DNA of 28,993 nt from Roseburia sp. CAG:309 (GTDB lineage: Bacteria; Bacillota; Clostridia; Lachnospirales; Lachnospiraceae). Location of the stretch: positions 1 through 28,993 of the forward strand of contig FR893995.1 in NCBI GenBank assembly GCA_000434115.1, read 5' to 3'. Below are positions 1 through 8,451 of the stretch, piece after piece. A model generated the notes under the pieces. It was not told where the DNA came from and searched no databases. It saw nothing but the letters and a program-made list of their open reading frames with translations. How positions within the stretch are numbered: position 1 is the first letter of the stretch; the number at the start of each line of letters is the position of its first letter. The position numbers and the translations under genes were made by a program.

Positions 1-93
1 GCTTGACCCAAGACCATAATTTCTCTCCTCGGACCACATTTCCATTTCTCACCACCCAAACCATAAACTCTATAAACTAACCATAAATCACAC

Positions 94-127
94 AAAACAG
101 ATAAAGGCGACGATTTCTCGCCGCCTT
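94..127 (-). terminator. Intrinsic terminator of the small RNA
   Basis: On the minus strand AAGGCGGCGA, a GAAA tetraloop and TCGTCGCCTT form a 10-bp stem with one G-U pair, followed by TATCTGTTTTG. The U tract is interrupted, so termination may be leaky. Confidence 0.65.
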
Positions 128-356
128 ATGCAGTACTCTTTTACTTCCCAAAATGCCGGTTCCTGATTTTTGACTCCTAGCATATGCTAGGTGGGCGACC
201 GCATGTGCTCTTCTGCCTTCCATTTGCAATGTTTCCATTGTACTGACAAGTCAGCAGGGATGGCCCGGCATCCAAACACAGATATAGGAATCCCGTTTAA
301 AGTATTGTAGGTTCAAAAATTCAAGAGTGTCGAACATTCCAGGAAAGTAAATCTGT
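94..356 (-). ncRNA. Unidentified structured small RNA with its own promoter and terminator
   Basis: No reading frame in this stretch looks like a protein on either strand. The minus strand has a consensus promoter just upstream and an intrinsic terminator at the end, giving a transcript of about 260 nt. Several perfect helices are visible: CAATG/CATTG closed by a GAAA loop (227-240), CTGAC/GTCAG (243-254), the 16-base palindrome CCTAGCATATGCTAGG (176-191), and a long-range 7-bp pairing of CCGGCAT (265-271) with ATGCCGG (153-159) that encloses the three hairpins. This architecture is seen in the sequence; a function is not. Size and autonomy fit known clostridial RNAs such as 6S RNA or the raiA-motif RNA, but I could not match conserved bases with certainty, so the identity stays open. 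Confidence 0.7.
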
Positions 357-362
357 AACTAT

Positions 363-391
363 AGTATACCTAAATTTGCGCAATATATCAA
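363..391 (-). promoter_or_regulatory. Sigma-A promoter of the small RNA
   Basis: On the minus strand, TTGATA (391-386) is followed after exactly 17 nt by TATACT (368-363), placing the transcription start near 356. It begins right after the stop codon of the metallopeptidase gene, so the RNA is transcribed separately from it. Confidence 0.7.
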
Positions 392-399
392 GAGAAAAA

Positions 400-1095
400 T
401 TAATCTCTTCGATTATTTATAAGAAGCACCAGACGAAATACCTGAAGTGCTGTACTCACAACCGCTGCCACATACGTAAGCGCCGCTGCGGACAATACTT
501 TTCTCGCGCCTTTGATCTCATCCCCATACAGAATTCCCAAGCTGTCAAGCACCCGCATAGCACGTGCGGACGCATCAAATTCAACCGGAAGTGTCACCAG
601 CTGAAAGATCAGTACGCCGGAGAAAAGAATGACACCAATTTTTGCCAGTCCGACATAACCGAGGATCAAACCGATCAAAATGAGCGGCATCGAAAGCCGG
701 GAAGCGAAATTGACGATCGGTACGAGTGCCGTACGGATTGTGATCGGCACGTATCCTCTCGCATGCTGGATAACGTGGCCGCATTCGTGTGCAGCTACCC
801 CAACCGCGGAAACAGAAGTCGAGCCATACACCGAATCTGATAGATTGACTACTTTTTTGCTCGGATCATAATGGTCTGTCAGATCACCACTCACACGGCG
901 GATGCTGACATCCGTGATACCGGCACTTCGCAGAATCATCTCTGCCACCTGCTCCGCACGCAGACCGCGCTGGTTATAAACCCGGCTGTTTTTCTGGAAA
1001 CTTCGCTTTACATTCGCCGACGCAATCATGCTGATAACCGCTCCGATCACCACAAGGATATACGTCGGATCCCAGTACATATAATAAGGATACAT
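400..1095 (-). CDS. Membrane zinc metallopeptidase, YugP type
   Basis: This 231-residue protein belongs to the YugP-like neutral zinc metallopeptidases (Pfam Zn_peptidase_2). The catalytic motif HECGH is at about residue 104, and a later FDASARA segment supplies the region expected to hold the third metal ligand. A hydrophobic N-terminal segment (about residues 10-27), a pair near 125-170 and one at the C terminus make it an integral membrane enzyme. Length is normal for the family. The ATG at 1095 follows a GGAG at a usual distance and the gene has its own strong promoter. It is divergent from the exchanger gene. The physiological substrate of the family is unknown, and nothing in the neighbourhood points to one. 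Confidence 0.9.
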   Translation of the reverse strand: MYPYYMYWDPTYILVVIGAVISMIASANVKRSFQKNSRVYNQRGLRAEQVAEMILRSAGITDVSIRRVSGDLTDHYDPSKKVVNLSDSVYGSTSVSAVGVAAHECGHVIQHARGYVPITIRTALVPIVNFASRLSMPLILIGLILGYVGLAKIGVILFSGVLIFQLVTLPVEFDASARAMRVLDSLGILYGDEIKGARKVLSAAALTYVAAVVSTALQVFRLVLLINNRRD

Positions 1096-1132
1096 ACTAT
1101 CACGCTCCGTTCATTGTGTATTTATTGTACGC

Positions 1133-1161
1133 ATTATAGCACACTTTTATTCTTTTGTCAC
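1133..1161 (-). promoter_or_regulatory. Promoter of the metallopeptidase gene
   Basis: On the minus strand GTGACA (1161-1156) lies 17 nt before a perfect TATAAT (1138-1133). Transcription would start near 1126, about 30 nt before the start codon. Confidence 0.7.
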
Positions 1162-1168
1162 TTCCCTC

Positions 1169-1197
1169 TTGTTGTTTTTTTTAAATCGTGATACACT
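1169..1197 (+). promoter_or_regulatory. Promoter of the exchanger gene
   Basis: TTGTTG (1169-1174), a 17-nt spacer that begins with a T run, and TACACT (1192-1197) fit a sigma-A promoter reading toward the exchanger at 1274. Its -35 box lies only about 8 bp from that of the opposing promoter, so the two divergent promoters may influence each other. Confidence 0.5.
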
Positions 1198-1273
1198 AGT
1201 ATTTACCAAAATGCGAATGTGGGGAATGGAGTTCTGAATCGTAATACCAAAAATGAAAAGGAGTACATTTAAT

Positions 1274-2227
1274 ATGTCATTATTTCAATCTTTTCTCCTT
1301 CTGATCATTGGATTTGTTTTCCTGATCAAAGGAGCCGATTTTTTTGTAGACGGAAGCGCCAGTATCGCCAAACAGCTGCGCGTGCCTTCCCTGATCGTCG
1401 GAATGACGGTAGTCGCCATGGGGACAAGCCTTCCGGAATGTTCCGTCAGTGTGACCGCATCGCTCGCCGGCAATAACTCATTGGCAATAAGCAACGTCGT
1501 AGGTTCGAATATATTCAATCTGCTCGTGGTATGCGGAGTGTGTGCCATCATTACACCGCTCGCCGTTCATGAAGATACACGAAAGCGTGATTTTCCGGTT
1601 TCTATCGTATGTGCCATCCTGCTTTTGGCGGCCGGCTGGCTGGGAATGTCGATCAGCCGCGTGGAAGGTATCGTATTTATAGTTTGCTTTGCCATCTTCC
1701 TCATTGTCATGATCCGTTCTGCCCTGAAAGCAAGAGCTGCCGGCATCGAAGTTGAGGTAGAAGGCGAAGATGCGAAAATTCTCCCGGTGTGGAAAAGTCT
1801 ATTATTCATTATACTTGGTGGTGTAGCGATCAAATATGGCGGTGACTTTGTCGTAGATTCTGCATCTGACATCGCTGCGGCATTTGGTATGACCCAGACA
1901 CTGATCGGACTTACGATCTGCGCGATCGGAACCAGTCTGCCGGAACTTGTCACCTCGATCGTAGCTGCCCGGAAAAATGAAGTCGATATGGCAGTAGGAA
2001 ATGTGATCGGCTCAAACATTTTCAATATTCTGCTTGTACTCGGTGTCGGTTCTGCAATCAGTCCGATTGCCTTTATCACGGAAAATGCGATTGACCTCGT
2101 ATTTCTTATTTTTATCAGCATCCTGTGCTGGATCTTCTCCTGCTCCCGCAAAGAAATCCGCCGGGGTGAGGGAATCTTTATGGTTACCTTATATATCGTG
2201 TACTGGGTTTATATCTGTGTACGGTAA
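1274..2227 (+). CDS. Sodium/calcium exchanger family antiporter
   Basis: A membrane antiporter of the CaCA superfamily (YrbG/CaxA type) expected to extrude Ca2+ in exchange for Na+ or H+. Both alpha repeats are clear. The first has MGTSLPE followed by NVVGSNIFN; the second has IGTSLPE followed by NVIGSNIFN. About ten hydrophobic segments cover the 317 residues, which is normal for prokaryotic members. A longer frame opens at an ATG at 1253, but AAAAGGAG at 1256-1263 sits ten bases before the ATG at 1274, so 1274 is the better start. In the first repeat the residues after GTSLPE (CSVSVTA) differ from the usual ELVVSLVA, so ion preference cannot be read off. The gene stands alone, and no clear terminator follows it. 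Confidence 0.92.
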   Translation: MSLFQSFLLLIIGFVFLIKGADFFVDGSASIAKQLRVPSLIVGMTVVAMGTSLPECSVSVTASLAGNNSLAISNVVGSNIFNLLVVCGVCAIITPLAVHEDTRKRDFPVSIVCAILLLAAGWLGMSISRVEGIVFIVCFAIFLIVMIRSALKARAAGIEVEVEGEDAKILPVWKSLLFIILGGVAIKYGGDFVVDSASDIAAAFGMTQTLIGLTICAIGTSLPELVTSIVAARKNEVDMAVGNVIGSNIFNILLVLGVGSAISPIAFITENAIDLVFLIFISILCWIFSCSRKEIRRGEGIFMVTLYIVYWVYICVR

Positions 2228-2273
2228 CCGTTTGAAGCAGCAAGTTTAATTTCCAGTTTTTTACATTATCATT

Positions 2274-2441
2274 ATGTATATTCACGGGACCGGCAAACTG
2301 CACGAAAAGCACCGCTTTAACAGTTTTGCAGATATCATCGAAGAAGGCTCCGGTACTGCATTTGACCCCCTTCTCGTCGATGTATTTATGGAATTAAAAG
2401 ACGAAGTGATAAATGTGCACGACACGATGCAGGCACAGTAA
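2274..2441 (+). pseudogene. C-terminal remnant of an HD-GYP domain protein
   Basis: A 55-codon frame whose product contains FADIIEEGSGTAFDPLLVDV followed by FMELKDEV. This matches the last helix region of HD-GYP cyclic-di-GMP phosphodiesterases, where a DIIxEGxGTxFDPxxVxxF pattern is typical. The catalytic HD and GYP motifs are absent, so the fragment cannot be active. There is no convincing ribosome site. It begins 46 nt after the exchanger stop and ends one base before the opposing pseudogene's stop codon. It most likely reflects a deletion that removed the rest of the gene. The PilZ gene near the right end shows the genome still uses cyclic-di-GMP elsewhere. Confidence 0.65.
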
Positions 2442-3206
2442 TCATTTCAAATGTGCCACCCCTAACTCCGTCGTACCTTCGCCCTCTTCGTTTACTTCCG
2501 GCATATAGGTATAATACAGATCCTCGCCGATCACCGCAGTAAACAAGCTGTCGGAAGGCGCCTCAAACTCACTGGTTTTCCCATCATCCTTAAAATTGAC
2601 AGCATGGAATTTGGTTTTCTCTGAAGCACGGTCTCCATAAACCATCATGCCATCGATAAAATTCATGTCACTCTCCCAGGAAGCCTCTTTTTCCGCTTCC
2701 ATAGTTTCGAACGTCATTTTATACAACGAATTTTCCGTTCCCTTCGTAAGATACACATTGTCTTCGTCCATATAAACGACATTTGGGGCATCGGCCGCCT
2801 CCAGTTCATTTTCTTTTCCCTGATTTCCATCCGTCGAGAGGAAGCCGGCAAATGTATGCGCATTGGTTTTCATCAATTCTTTCATTTCTTCCACCGTCGT
2901 CGCAGGATCCCCGCACTTATCCACAACTTCCTTTTTCTCATCCCAATACGAATAACTATAGTACACCGTATTGTCATTCACACTATGCAGCGAAATCTGT
3001 GCGCGGTATTGATTCAATGGCTCAACCAATTCTGTCGCCGTACCGCTCTTTAAATCAATCGTTACCAGCACCGGCATCGACGTAACTTCGCCGGTATTTT
3101 CATCACTTTGATTCTTTTCAAGCACGGCCGCTGCCATACCATCTTTCACGATAAACCGTGCATTTGCGCTCACCGAATAGTCAAGTTTGCCGATTTCTTT
3201 CCATCG
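2442..3206 (-). pseudogene. 3' part of a propeller-like secreted protein gene
   Basis: An open frame continues upstream to 3323, but protein-like sequence starts only near 3206. From there it reads as repeating beta-rich units such as VVYMDEDNVYLTKGTENSLY and LFTAVIGEDLYYTYMPEV, typical of TolB/DUF5050-like propeller proteins of Clostridia. No signal peptide or membrane anchor is present, and no start codon with a ribosome site lies at the beginning. The upstream end of the open frame overlaps, in another frame, a 55-codon membrane-protein gene that looks genuine. I infer that the 5' half was lost when the neighbouring ABC operon came to lie here. Its stop codon directly abuts the convergent HD-GYP remnant. 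A complete short protein from a rare start is the less likely alternative. Confidence 0.6.
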
Positions 3207-3238
3207 CCTCAAACGATGAATTAAGAAAAGAACGCTTT

Positions 3239-3406
3239 TTAATGTCCAAATACCAAGCGAAGATCTCCTACCATCACCTCTATTGCCGCAAGGACAAGAA
3301 ATACTATGGCTATATAATAACATAGCACTTTTAACCGGTTAAAATGTTTATCATAAAAAAAGATCGCCAATCCTAAAAACAAAATTCCAACAAGAGCATA
3401 CATCAT
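3239..3406 (-). CDS. 55-residue membrane microprotein
   Basis: Begins ATG ATG at 3406, after GAAAGG about ten bases upstream, 41 nt downstream of the ABC-2 permease stop. The product starts MMYALVGILFLGLAIFFYD and has a second hydrophobic stretch (CYYIAIVFLVLAAIEVMVG), so it should form a two-helix hairpin in the membrane with the charged loop KHFNRLK between. Its position as the last gene of the ABC operon suggests an accessory subunit, but no family is recognised. It overlaps in another frame the upstream extension of the propeller pseudogene. The hydrophobic pattern and the ribosome site argue that this frame is the real one. Confidence 0.55.
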   Translation of the reverse strand: MMYALVGILFLGLAIFFYDKHFNRLKVLCYYIAIVFLVLAAIEVMVGDLRLVFGH

Positions 3407-3447
3407 AATATTTTTTACCTTTCGCCTTCTCTTCCAATTGGACGTTT

Positions 3448-4089
3448 CTACCAGTATACTTTCCTATATTTCACACATGCAGCGCCCGCAGCAAAAAATA
3501 CACTGCCTGCTATAATTGCCGCAGTCATGCGCAGCGGATCCGTCTCAATCGTCAATGTCTGCTGCGGGAAAATGGAAATTGCCGAAAACATATGCAGTCC
3601 ATCAAATAAGTTCAGGTAAATCCCATATAAAACCGCTGTCATCAGCGCTGCTCCCGTACTTTGAAAGAGGAAGCAGCAGAAAAATGCCATACCCGCCATC
3701 ATCCATATTTCTGACAATATCTGCCATAGCAGTAAGATATCAAATGGCTGAATTATCTGAAGCACACCAAATGAAAGTACCGCCGCTATCATATACCCAA
3801 ACACGCCAGCCACTTCGCAGGCAATGATTTGATGTGGTTTCCAGATCAGATACATCAACTCATTGCCATCATGGGAAAAGAAATCTCCCGCATACAGGAG
3901 AATCCACCAAGTTGAAAAAAGCGGAACCCATACATGAAGCTGCCGAATGCAGTCAGCCATCTTAATATCTGACTCCGGTCCGGTCAAAATCAGTGCCGCC
4001 AGTGCCGGAATCAGCACAAATAAAGCAATCAACGGCACCGCAAACCGCAGCTTATTTTTTGTCATTTGAACAAAATATAATTTACTCAT
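3448..4089 (-). CDS. ABC-2 type transporter permease
   Basis: A 213-residue membrane protein with six predicted hydrophobic segments, the layout of small ABC-2 permeases related to lantibiotic-immunity (LanE/G) and bacitracin-type (BcrB) exporters. It opens MSKLYFVQMTKNKLRFAVPL, a cytoplasmic amphipathic start followed by the first membrane helix, and ends in a second long hairpin near residues 160-207. The start codon is two bases past the stop of the ATPase gene, so the two are translationally linked and should form one exporter. The substrate is unknown; context (a PadR regulator and a second ABC system in the same operon) favours a peptide, antibiotic or lipid-active compound. Confidence 0.8.
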   Translation of the reverse strand: MSKLYFVQMTKNKLRFAVPLIALFVLIPALAALILTGPESDIKMADCIRQLHVWVPLFSTWWILLYAGDFFSHDGNELMYLIWKPHQIIACEVAGVFGYMIAAVLSFGVLQIIQPFDILLLWQILSEIWMMAGMAFFCCFLFQSTGAALMTAVLYGIYLNLFDGLHMFSAISIFPQQTLTIETDPLRMTAAIIAGSVFFAAGAACVKYRKVYW

Positions 4090-4091
4090 CC

Positions 4092-4784
4092 TTACGCCTC
4101 TTTCAGTCTTTGTAAATAGCCCTGCTCAAGTGTGGCATTATCGTCTCCGGCAAAATGACATGCTTCCTCTACCGTCACATTTTCCAAAAGTGTCCCGTCT
4201 TTCATAATTAAGACACGGTCACACACCGCTTCCACTTCTTCCACAATGTGAGTGGAAATCACGATAATCTTGTCATTTTTTGCCAATTTCCGGATAATTT
4301 CTTTAAAATGACTGCGTTCTTCCGGATCCAGTCCTGTCGTCGGTTCATCCAAAAACAAAATGTCCGGATCTCCCAGAATTGCCTGTGCGATACCAAGTCG
4401 CCGCTGCATTCCGCCAGACAAATGTCCTACTCTTTCTTCCGCTTTTTCAGACAAATTCACATCGGCAAGCACACGCTCAATCTCAGCCTCTCTTTTGTCC
4501 TTCGGCACCTTTTTCGCCGCAGCAAAATAATACATCATTTCTTTTACCTTCAGTTCATGAAACATTCCAAAACGTTGGGGAAGATACCCGATCTGCTCTC
4601 CTTTTTGTAACGAAACCACACCCTCTGAAACCGGATATAGTCCAAGTATACAGCGAAGAAGTGTTGTTTTTCCTGCCCCATTCGGTCCAAGAAGTCCATA
4701 GCATCCTTTGTCAAGTTCACAAGTAAATCCTTTGATTGCTTTGTGTCTGCGAAAATTCTTACTTACATTTTCAATCTTTATCAT
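4092..4784 (-). CDS. ABC transporter ATPase, CcmA/NatA type
   Basis: A complete nucleotide-binding subunit of about 230 residues: Walker A GPNGAGKTT, signature LSGGMQRRLGIAQAI, Walker B ILFLDEP and the switch His in STHIVEEVE. The open frame extends upstream to 4850, but GGGAGG lies just before the ATG at 4784 and MIKIENVSKNF is the normal family start, so 4784 is chosen. That start lies inside the end of the upstream 653-residue protein gene (14-nt overlap). The C terminus runs straight into the permease gene. Energises the ABC-2 permease, and possibly the large membrane protein as well. Confidence 0.92.
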   Translation of the reverse strand: MIKIENVSKNFRRHKAIKGFTCELDKGCYGLLGPNGAGKTTLLRCILGLYPVSEGVVSLQKGEQIGYLPQRFGMFHELKVKEMMYYFAAAKKVPKDKREAEIERVLADVNLSEKAEERVGHLSGGMQRRLGIAQAILGDPDILFLDEPTTGLDPEERSHFKEIIRKLAKNDKIIVISTHIVEEVEAVCDRVLIMKDGTLLENVTVEEACHFAGDDNATLEQGYLQRLKEA

Positions 4785-6732
4785 GTCTGCCTCCCTCTGC
4801 ATTTTGCAATGCCTGCACAAATTCGTTTGGTGTTCTGCTATCATTTTCATCCATTAAATATTTTATGGTCAGTTGTGCCACGTATTTTGTACCACACTCA
4901 CGCATTTTTAGGATAAAATCATCCTGTAATTTTTCCTCTTCTGTCAATTCTGCCCCTTCCGACAAATCTTTTAAAAGTTCAATTTCCGCCGGATTTTCTG
5001 TCTGCCAGTCATACGAGAAAAAGATGTCTTTCAGGGCCGTCTTTCCCGTCGCTTTTATGCTTGACGCCAGCACCTGCAGAGGCGAAACCGTATTCTGCGT
5101 CAACACATGATCGCCAAGATCATAATATTCATTTAAAAGCGTGTTAAAAGCAAAACTTCCCGGTATCACGATTACCGTTTTTTCCTGCGCCGGCGATGTC
5201 TCATTCAGATCAAGAAATGTCATAAGCTGTTTCCATTCTTCCGAAAATTCTGATGTGGTAAATTGTTTTGCTGCCACCAGCGAATTCGTATCGAGTGGAT
5301 AAACAATCTGCGCGTTTCCATTTTCTTCCAATTCCTTACAATTACCGCCCACTAACGTCACATAAGAAGTTTCTCCTTTACGGACATCTCCATTTTCCGG
5401 AAGATTACTTTCCACTTTTAGTCCTTTTGTGTGAATTGTAAAAGCTGCTGTCTCATTTTTGTTTACCTTCCACATGCCGTTCTCATACAGGTTTTCCGCT
5501 CCCGCCACCGGATAGTAAGCAAAAAATCCAGGCAGGAAACAAGCATTTCGATTTGCATAAAAAACAGGACTGCTTCCTTTATAATAAAATGTGAGTTGCG
5601 AAGTTTGCTGCGGTGTCTCTACCACCACCTCGTCTCCCTCCTGCGTAAACGAAAGTGTTTCTCCCTCTGTCGATTCTATCTTGGAAATCTTGTATCCATG
5701 ATAGAGTGTAAAATAACATTGTTTCGGTGTATTTTCCGACATAATGGATGCTGTCACTTTTGCCGAAAGTTCGTGACCAAACGTCAACTCCATATCGTAC
5801 GCCTGCACTTGAAAATCACTCTGTGTTTCTTCTATTTCCGGCTGTGTTTCATAATAATTTTGGTCTTCGGATACCGCACTCTTTGGATGATCTGTCATGC
5901 GTAATACACTTCCCTCATTCACTGCACCCAGCACACAAAGGGCAGTCCAGACGATAAACAGACCATCTGCCACTCTTCTTTTTGCTTTTGTATATCTGCA
6001 TACACTACGCGCAAAAAGCCAGCCACCGATCCCGATCCAAAGAAGCATCACGGCAATGCGGTAAAACTCTACCGGAACTCCATATAATGGATCTCCCAGT
6101 GCCTGAATATCCGGCGGCAAAAGATACAGCCAGTCGCGAAGCCAGTAAACCGAAATTCCTCTGCCCCACGATAACATCGAAAAATATTTTGCATTTGCCG
6201 GCAATATAAGCATCAGCACGACAAGAATCACCAGATATCCTGCGTATCGGTTGGGAATACGTGAAATCAAATATCCCATCCCCACTGCCGCACACGAGAG
6301 TAAGAAAATATTAACCCCAAGTATCTTTAACATCTGTAAGAAACACATCTGCGGCATATGCAAAATAGAAACACCCGCCAGTACATAAATCAAAAATACA
6401 AGTGCATAGATCAGAATTAATGTTCCAAGCACCGCAAACTGATTTCCTTCCACGATCCACGCTCTCTCCCGCATGGATTCCACCAAATTTACCTCCCTGC
6501 TTTTTCGCATAAATTCACAGGAGATAAATAAAAAGAACAAAAAGCCCAACACATAAAGATAATTCATATCCATCAAAAAATAGATTGCCTGTACTTCCTC
6601 TGTGGCCGCTCCTGCAAAGGCATGAAGCAGTCGAAATAGAAACACATTCTCTGCAGCCAATAAAAGAAGATACGGAATGCTGACACTCATTGTTCGTATA
6701 AATAATCGCATCGTGTTTTTGTATGTAGTCAT
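4771..6732 (-). CDS. Large membrane protein, ABC-2-like with M1-peptidase-like outer domain
   Basis: A 653-residue protein in two halves. Residues 1-290 contain about seven hydrophobic segments and resemble an ABC-2 permease. Residues 290-653 are soluble and should face outward. They start with a beta-rich region (for example AYDMELTFGHELSAKV, then FTLYHGYKISKIES) resembling the N-terminal domain of M1 aminopeptidases, as in known ABC-2 permease/M1 fusions. No HEXXH zinc motif is present anywhere, so the domain would be a catalytically dead relic or a binding module. The start overlaps the upstream ATPase gene by four bases (ATGA) and the end overlaps the next ATPase start. Family assignment is by overall pattern only. 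Confidence 0.6.
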   Translation of the reverse strand: MTTYKNTMRLFIRTMSVSIPYLLLLAAENVFLFRLLHAFAGAATEEVQAIYFLMDMNYLYVLGFLFFLFISCEFMRKSREVNLVESMRERAWIVEGNQFAVLGTLILIYALVFLIYVLAGVSILHMPQMCFLQMLKILGVNIFLLSCAAVGMGYLISRIPNRYAGYLVILVVLMLILPANAKYFSMLSWGRGISVYWLRDWLYLLPPDIQALGDPLYGVPVEFYRIAVMLLWIGIGGWLFARSVCRYTKAKRRVADGLFIVWTALCVLGAVNEGSVLRMTDHPKSAVSEDQNYYETQPEIEETQSDFQVQAYDMELTFGHELSAKVTASIMSENTPKQCYFTLYHGYKISKIESTEGETLSFTQEGDEVVVETPQQTSQLTFYYKGSSPVFYANRNACFLPGFFAYYPVAGAENLYENGMWKVNKNETAAFTIHTKGLKVESNLPENGDVRKGETSYVTLVGGNCKELEENGNAQIVYPLDTNSLVAAKQFTTSEFSEEWKQLMTFLDLNETSPAQEKTVIVIPGSFAFNTLLNEYYDLGDHVLTQNTVSPLQVLASSIKATGKTALKDIFFSYDWQTENPAEIELLKDLSEGAELTEEEKLQDDFILKMRECGTKYVAQLTIKYLMDENDSRTPNEFVQALQNAEGGRHDKD

Positions 6733-7388
6733 TGTTCAATCCTCCCATCTGTAATTCGAATCACTCGCTCACAATGCCGCGCGACTGTCTCATCATGTGT
6801 GACTATGATCAAAGTTTTCCCTTGTTCATGAAGTTCCATAAACAAACGAATAATCTCGTCGCCGGTTGCCCGGTCCAGCGCTCCTGTCGGTTCATCACAT
6901 AAAAGTACAGAAGCATCATTTACCATCGCTCTTGCGATCGCCACTCGCTGTCTTTGCCCACCGGAAAGTTTTGTCACCGGCTGATGTCGTTTTTCAAATA
7001 ATCCTACTTCCTTTAATATCTGTTCCACACGCGCTTTTTTCTGATGATGGAACCGTTTTGAATATAAAAGAGGGAGGATAACATTTTTTTCTACCGTTTC
7101 ACGTTCAATTAAGGCAAAATCCTGCATTACAAATCCAAATATTTCATTTCGGATGTGTGCCATCTGCTTCTCAGAATACGAACTTATCTCTTCTCCCTGC
7201 AAATAATATTTTCCTTCACTCGCCTTGTCCATCGCACCAAGGATATTTAACAAAGTGGATTTCCCCGATCCGGAAGCCCCCATAATCGCAACACTCTCTC
7301 CTTCTTTAATCACAAGATCTACATTGCTTAATGCCTCAAAAGCGATACTTCCTTCCCGATATGTCTTTCCTACATTTTCCAGTCTCAT
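6729..7388 (-). CDS. ABC transporter ATPase, LolD/MacB type
   Basis: A 219-residue ATPase with Walker A GASGSGKST, signature LSGGQRQRVAIARAM, Walker B VLLCDEP and switch THDE. It belongs to the LolD/MacB/BceA group that works with FtsX-fold permeases, two of which are encoded immediately upstream. The ATG at 7388 gives the usual family start MRLENVGKTY. A TTG at 7394 is also possible and is closer to the AGGAGG at 7405-7400. The end overlaps the next gene by ATGA. Expected role: powering a mechanotransmission-type transporter or exporter made of the two FtsX-like subunits. Confidence 0.93.
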   Translation of the reverse strand: MRLENVGKTYREGSIAFEALSNVDLVIKEGESVAIMGASGSGKSTLLNILGAMDKASEGKYYLQGEEISSYSEKQMAHIRNEIFGFVMQDFALIERETVEKNVILPLLYSKRFHHQKKARVEQILKEVGLFEKRHQPVTKLSGGQRQRVAIARAMVNDASVLLCDEPTGALDRATGDEIIRLFMELHEQGKTLIIVTHDETVARHCERVIRITDGRIEQ

Positions 7389-7403
7389 CAACAATTCTTC
7401 CTC

Positions 7404-8441
7404 CTATTCACTTCGAATAATCTGTATAATTTCATGTCGCAGATACCACCACACTTGGATACTTATTACAACCAATCCAATAATCAAAGCCGGAATTACA
7501 GCAATTCCTATCGCTCCCCATTCCAGTCTTTTGCCAAACACTACAATCCACGACGGCGAAAACTCGTACTTTGCCAGCATCGCTAACAGTCCACCGGAAA
7601 TGACTGTCCCAACACCAAAACTAATTGCATCTAATATCATAAAATCTTTTACCAGCCAGCCAAAAATCTGTATTTTTTCTGCGCCGACCATCTTACGGAT
7701 CACAATTTCTTTTTTTCTTCCGCGGATCCACACAACAATTGCCGAAAAAATATTAACAAAAACAATTACCGCAACTGCACTATAAATAGCAAGTGCCGCC
7801 TTTGTACTTGTCTGCACATTTCGATTAAAATATTCCTTTTTCCGGTCTCCTGCCGCAAAAGTGAAACCTTCTTTTTTCAGAGAGTCAGCAAACATTCTCT
7901 GCTCCTTTTCTGACGCATCCAAAAATCCATATTCCCAGTCATCTTCCCCACTTATCCCGGCAGCATACAAATTGACAAGATATTCATTGGAGCGGCTGTC
8001 ATTCCGCTCTCCATCGGAATAAACCCCAATCACTTCATACATTGTCCCCTGTAATGAATAATATTTCTTTCCTCCCATTTTTTTACAAAGTGGAAGATTA
8101 TCTCTGCGAAGCAGCAGTACATTTGCTCTCGTCTTCCGGTCTTCTTTTGTAAATGTTCTTCCCTCTTCTAATGGTACACCATTGCCAAGAACTACCGCCG
8201 CCCCTTTTTGAAACCGCAGTCCAGCGCAACGCACATTATCCGGAAGTTTTAATCCTATCTTTTCCACCGTATTTTTTTCTTCCAATGACGGAAAAAACAG
8301 CATATAATTTTCATCTAATTCTGCTATCGGCAGATATGTCTTTTTTTCATTTATCATGGCATTCGCACACAATATAAAAAGCACAGAAACCATAATCTCA
8401 ATCGCAATCACGAAACCGGAACGATAAAAAAATTGTCTCAT
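7404..8441 (-). CDS. FtsX-type ABC permease, subunit 2
   Basis: About 345 residues. One hydrophobic segment near the N terminus is followed by an outer domain of roughly 170 residues and then three C-terminal membrane segments starting near residue 220, the MacB/FtsX fold. The segment VVWIRGRKKEIVIRKMVGA is the typical cytoplasmic coupling motif after the second membrane helix (RKKEIxIRKxxGA). Start: ATG at 8441, preceded by AAGGGGG that overlaps the previous stop codon; a GTG at 8444 is in frame too. It lies between its partner permease and their ATPase, so the three should form one transporter. Confidence 0.85.
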   Translation of the reverse strand: MRQFFYRSGFVIAIEIMVSVLFILCANAMINEKKTYLPIAELDENYMLFFPSLEEKNTVEKIGLKLPDNVRCAGLRFQKGAAVVLGNGVPLEEGRTFTKEDRKTRANVLLLRRDNLPLCKKMGGKKYYSLQGTMYEVIGVYSDGERNDSRSNEYLVNLYAAGISGEDDWEYGFLDASEKEQRMFADSLKKEGFTFAAGDRKKEYFNRNVQTSTKAALAIYSAVAVIVFVNIFSAIVVWIRGRKKEIVIRKMVGAEKIQIFGWLVKDFMILDAISFGVGTVISGGLLAMLAKYEFSPSWIVVFGKRLEWGAIGIAVIPALIIGLVVISIQVWWYLRHEIIQIIRSE

Positions 8442-8451
8442 CACAGCCCCC

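Noticed and set aside
3207..3323. Extended N terminus of the propeller-like frame (MLLYSHSISCPCGN...)
   Set aside because: It lies over the microprotein gene in another frame, has no ribosome site and no protein-like pattern.
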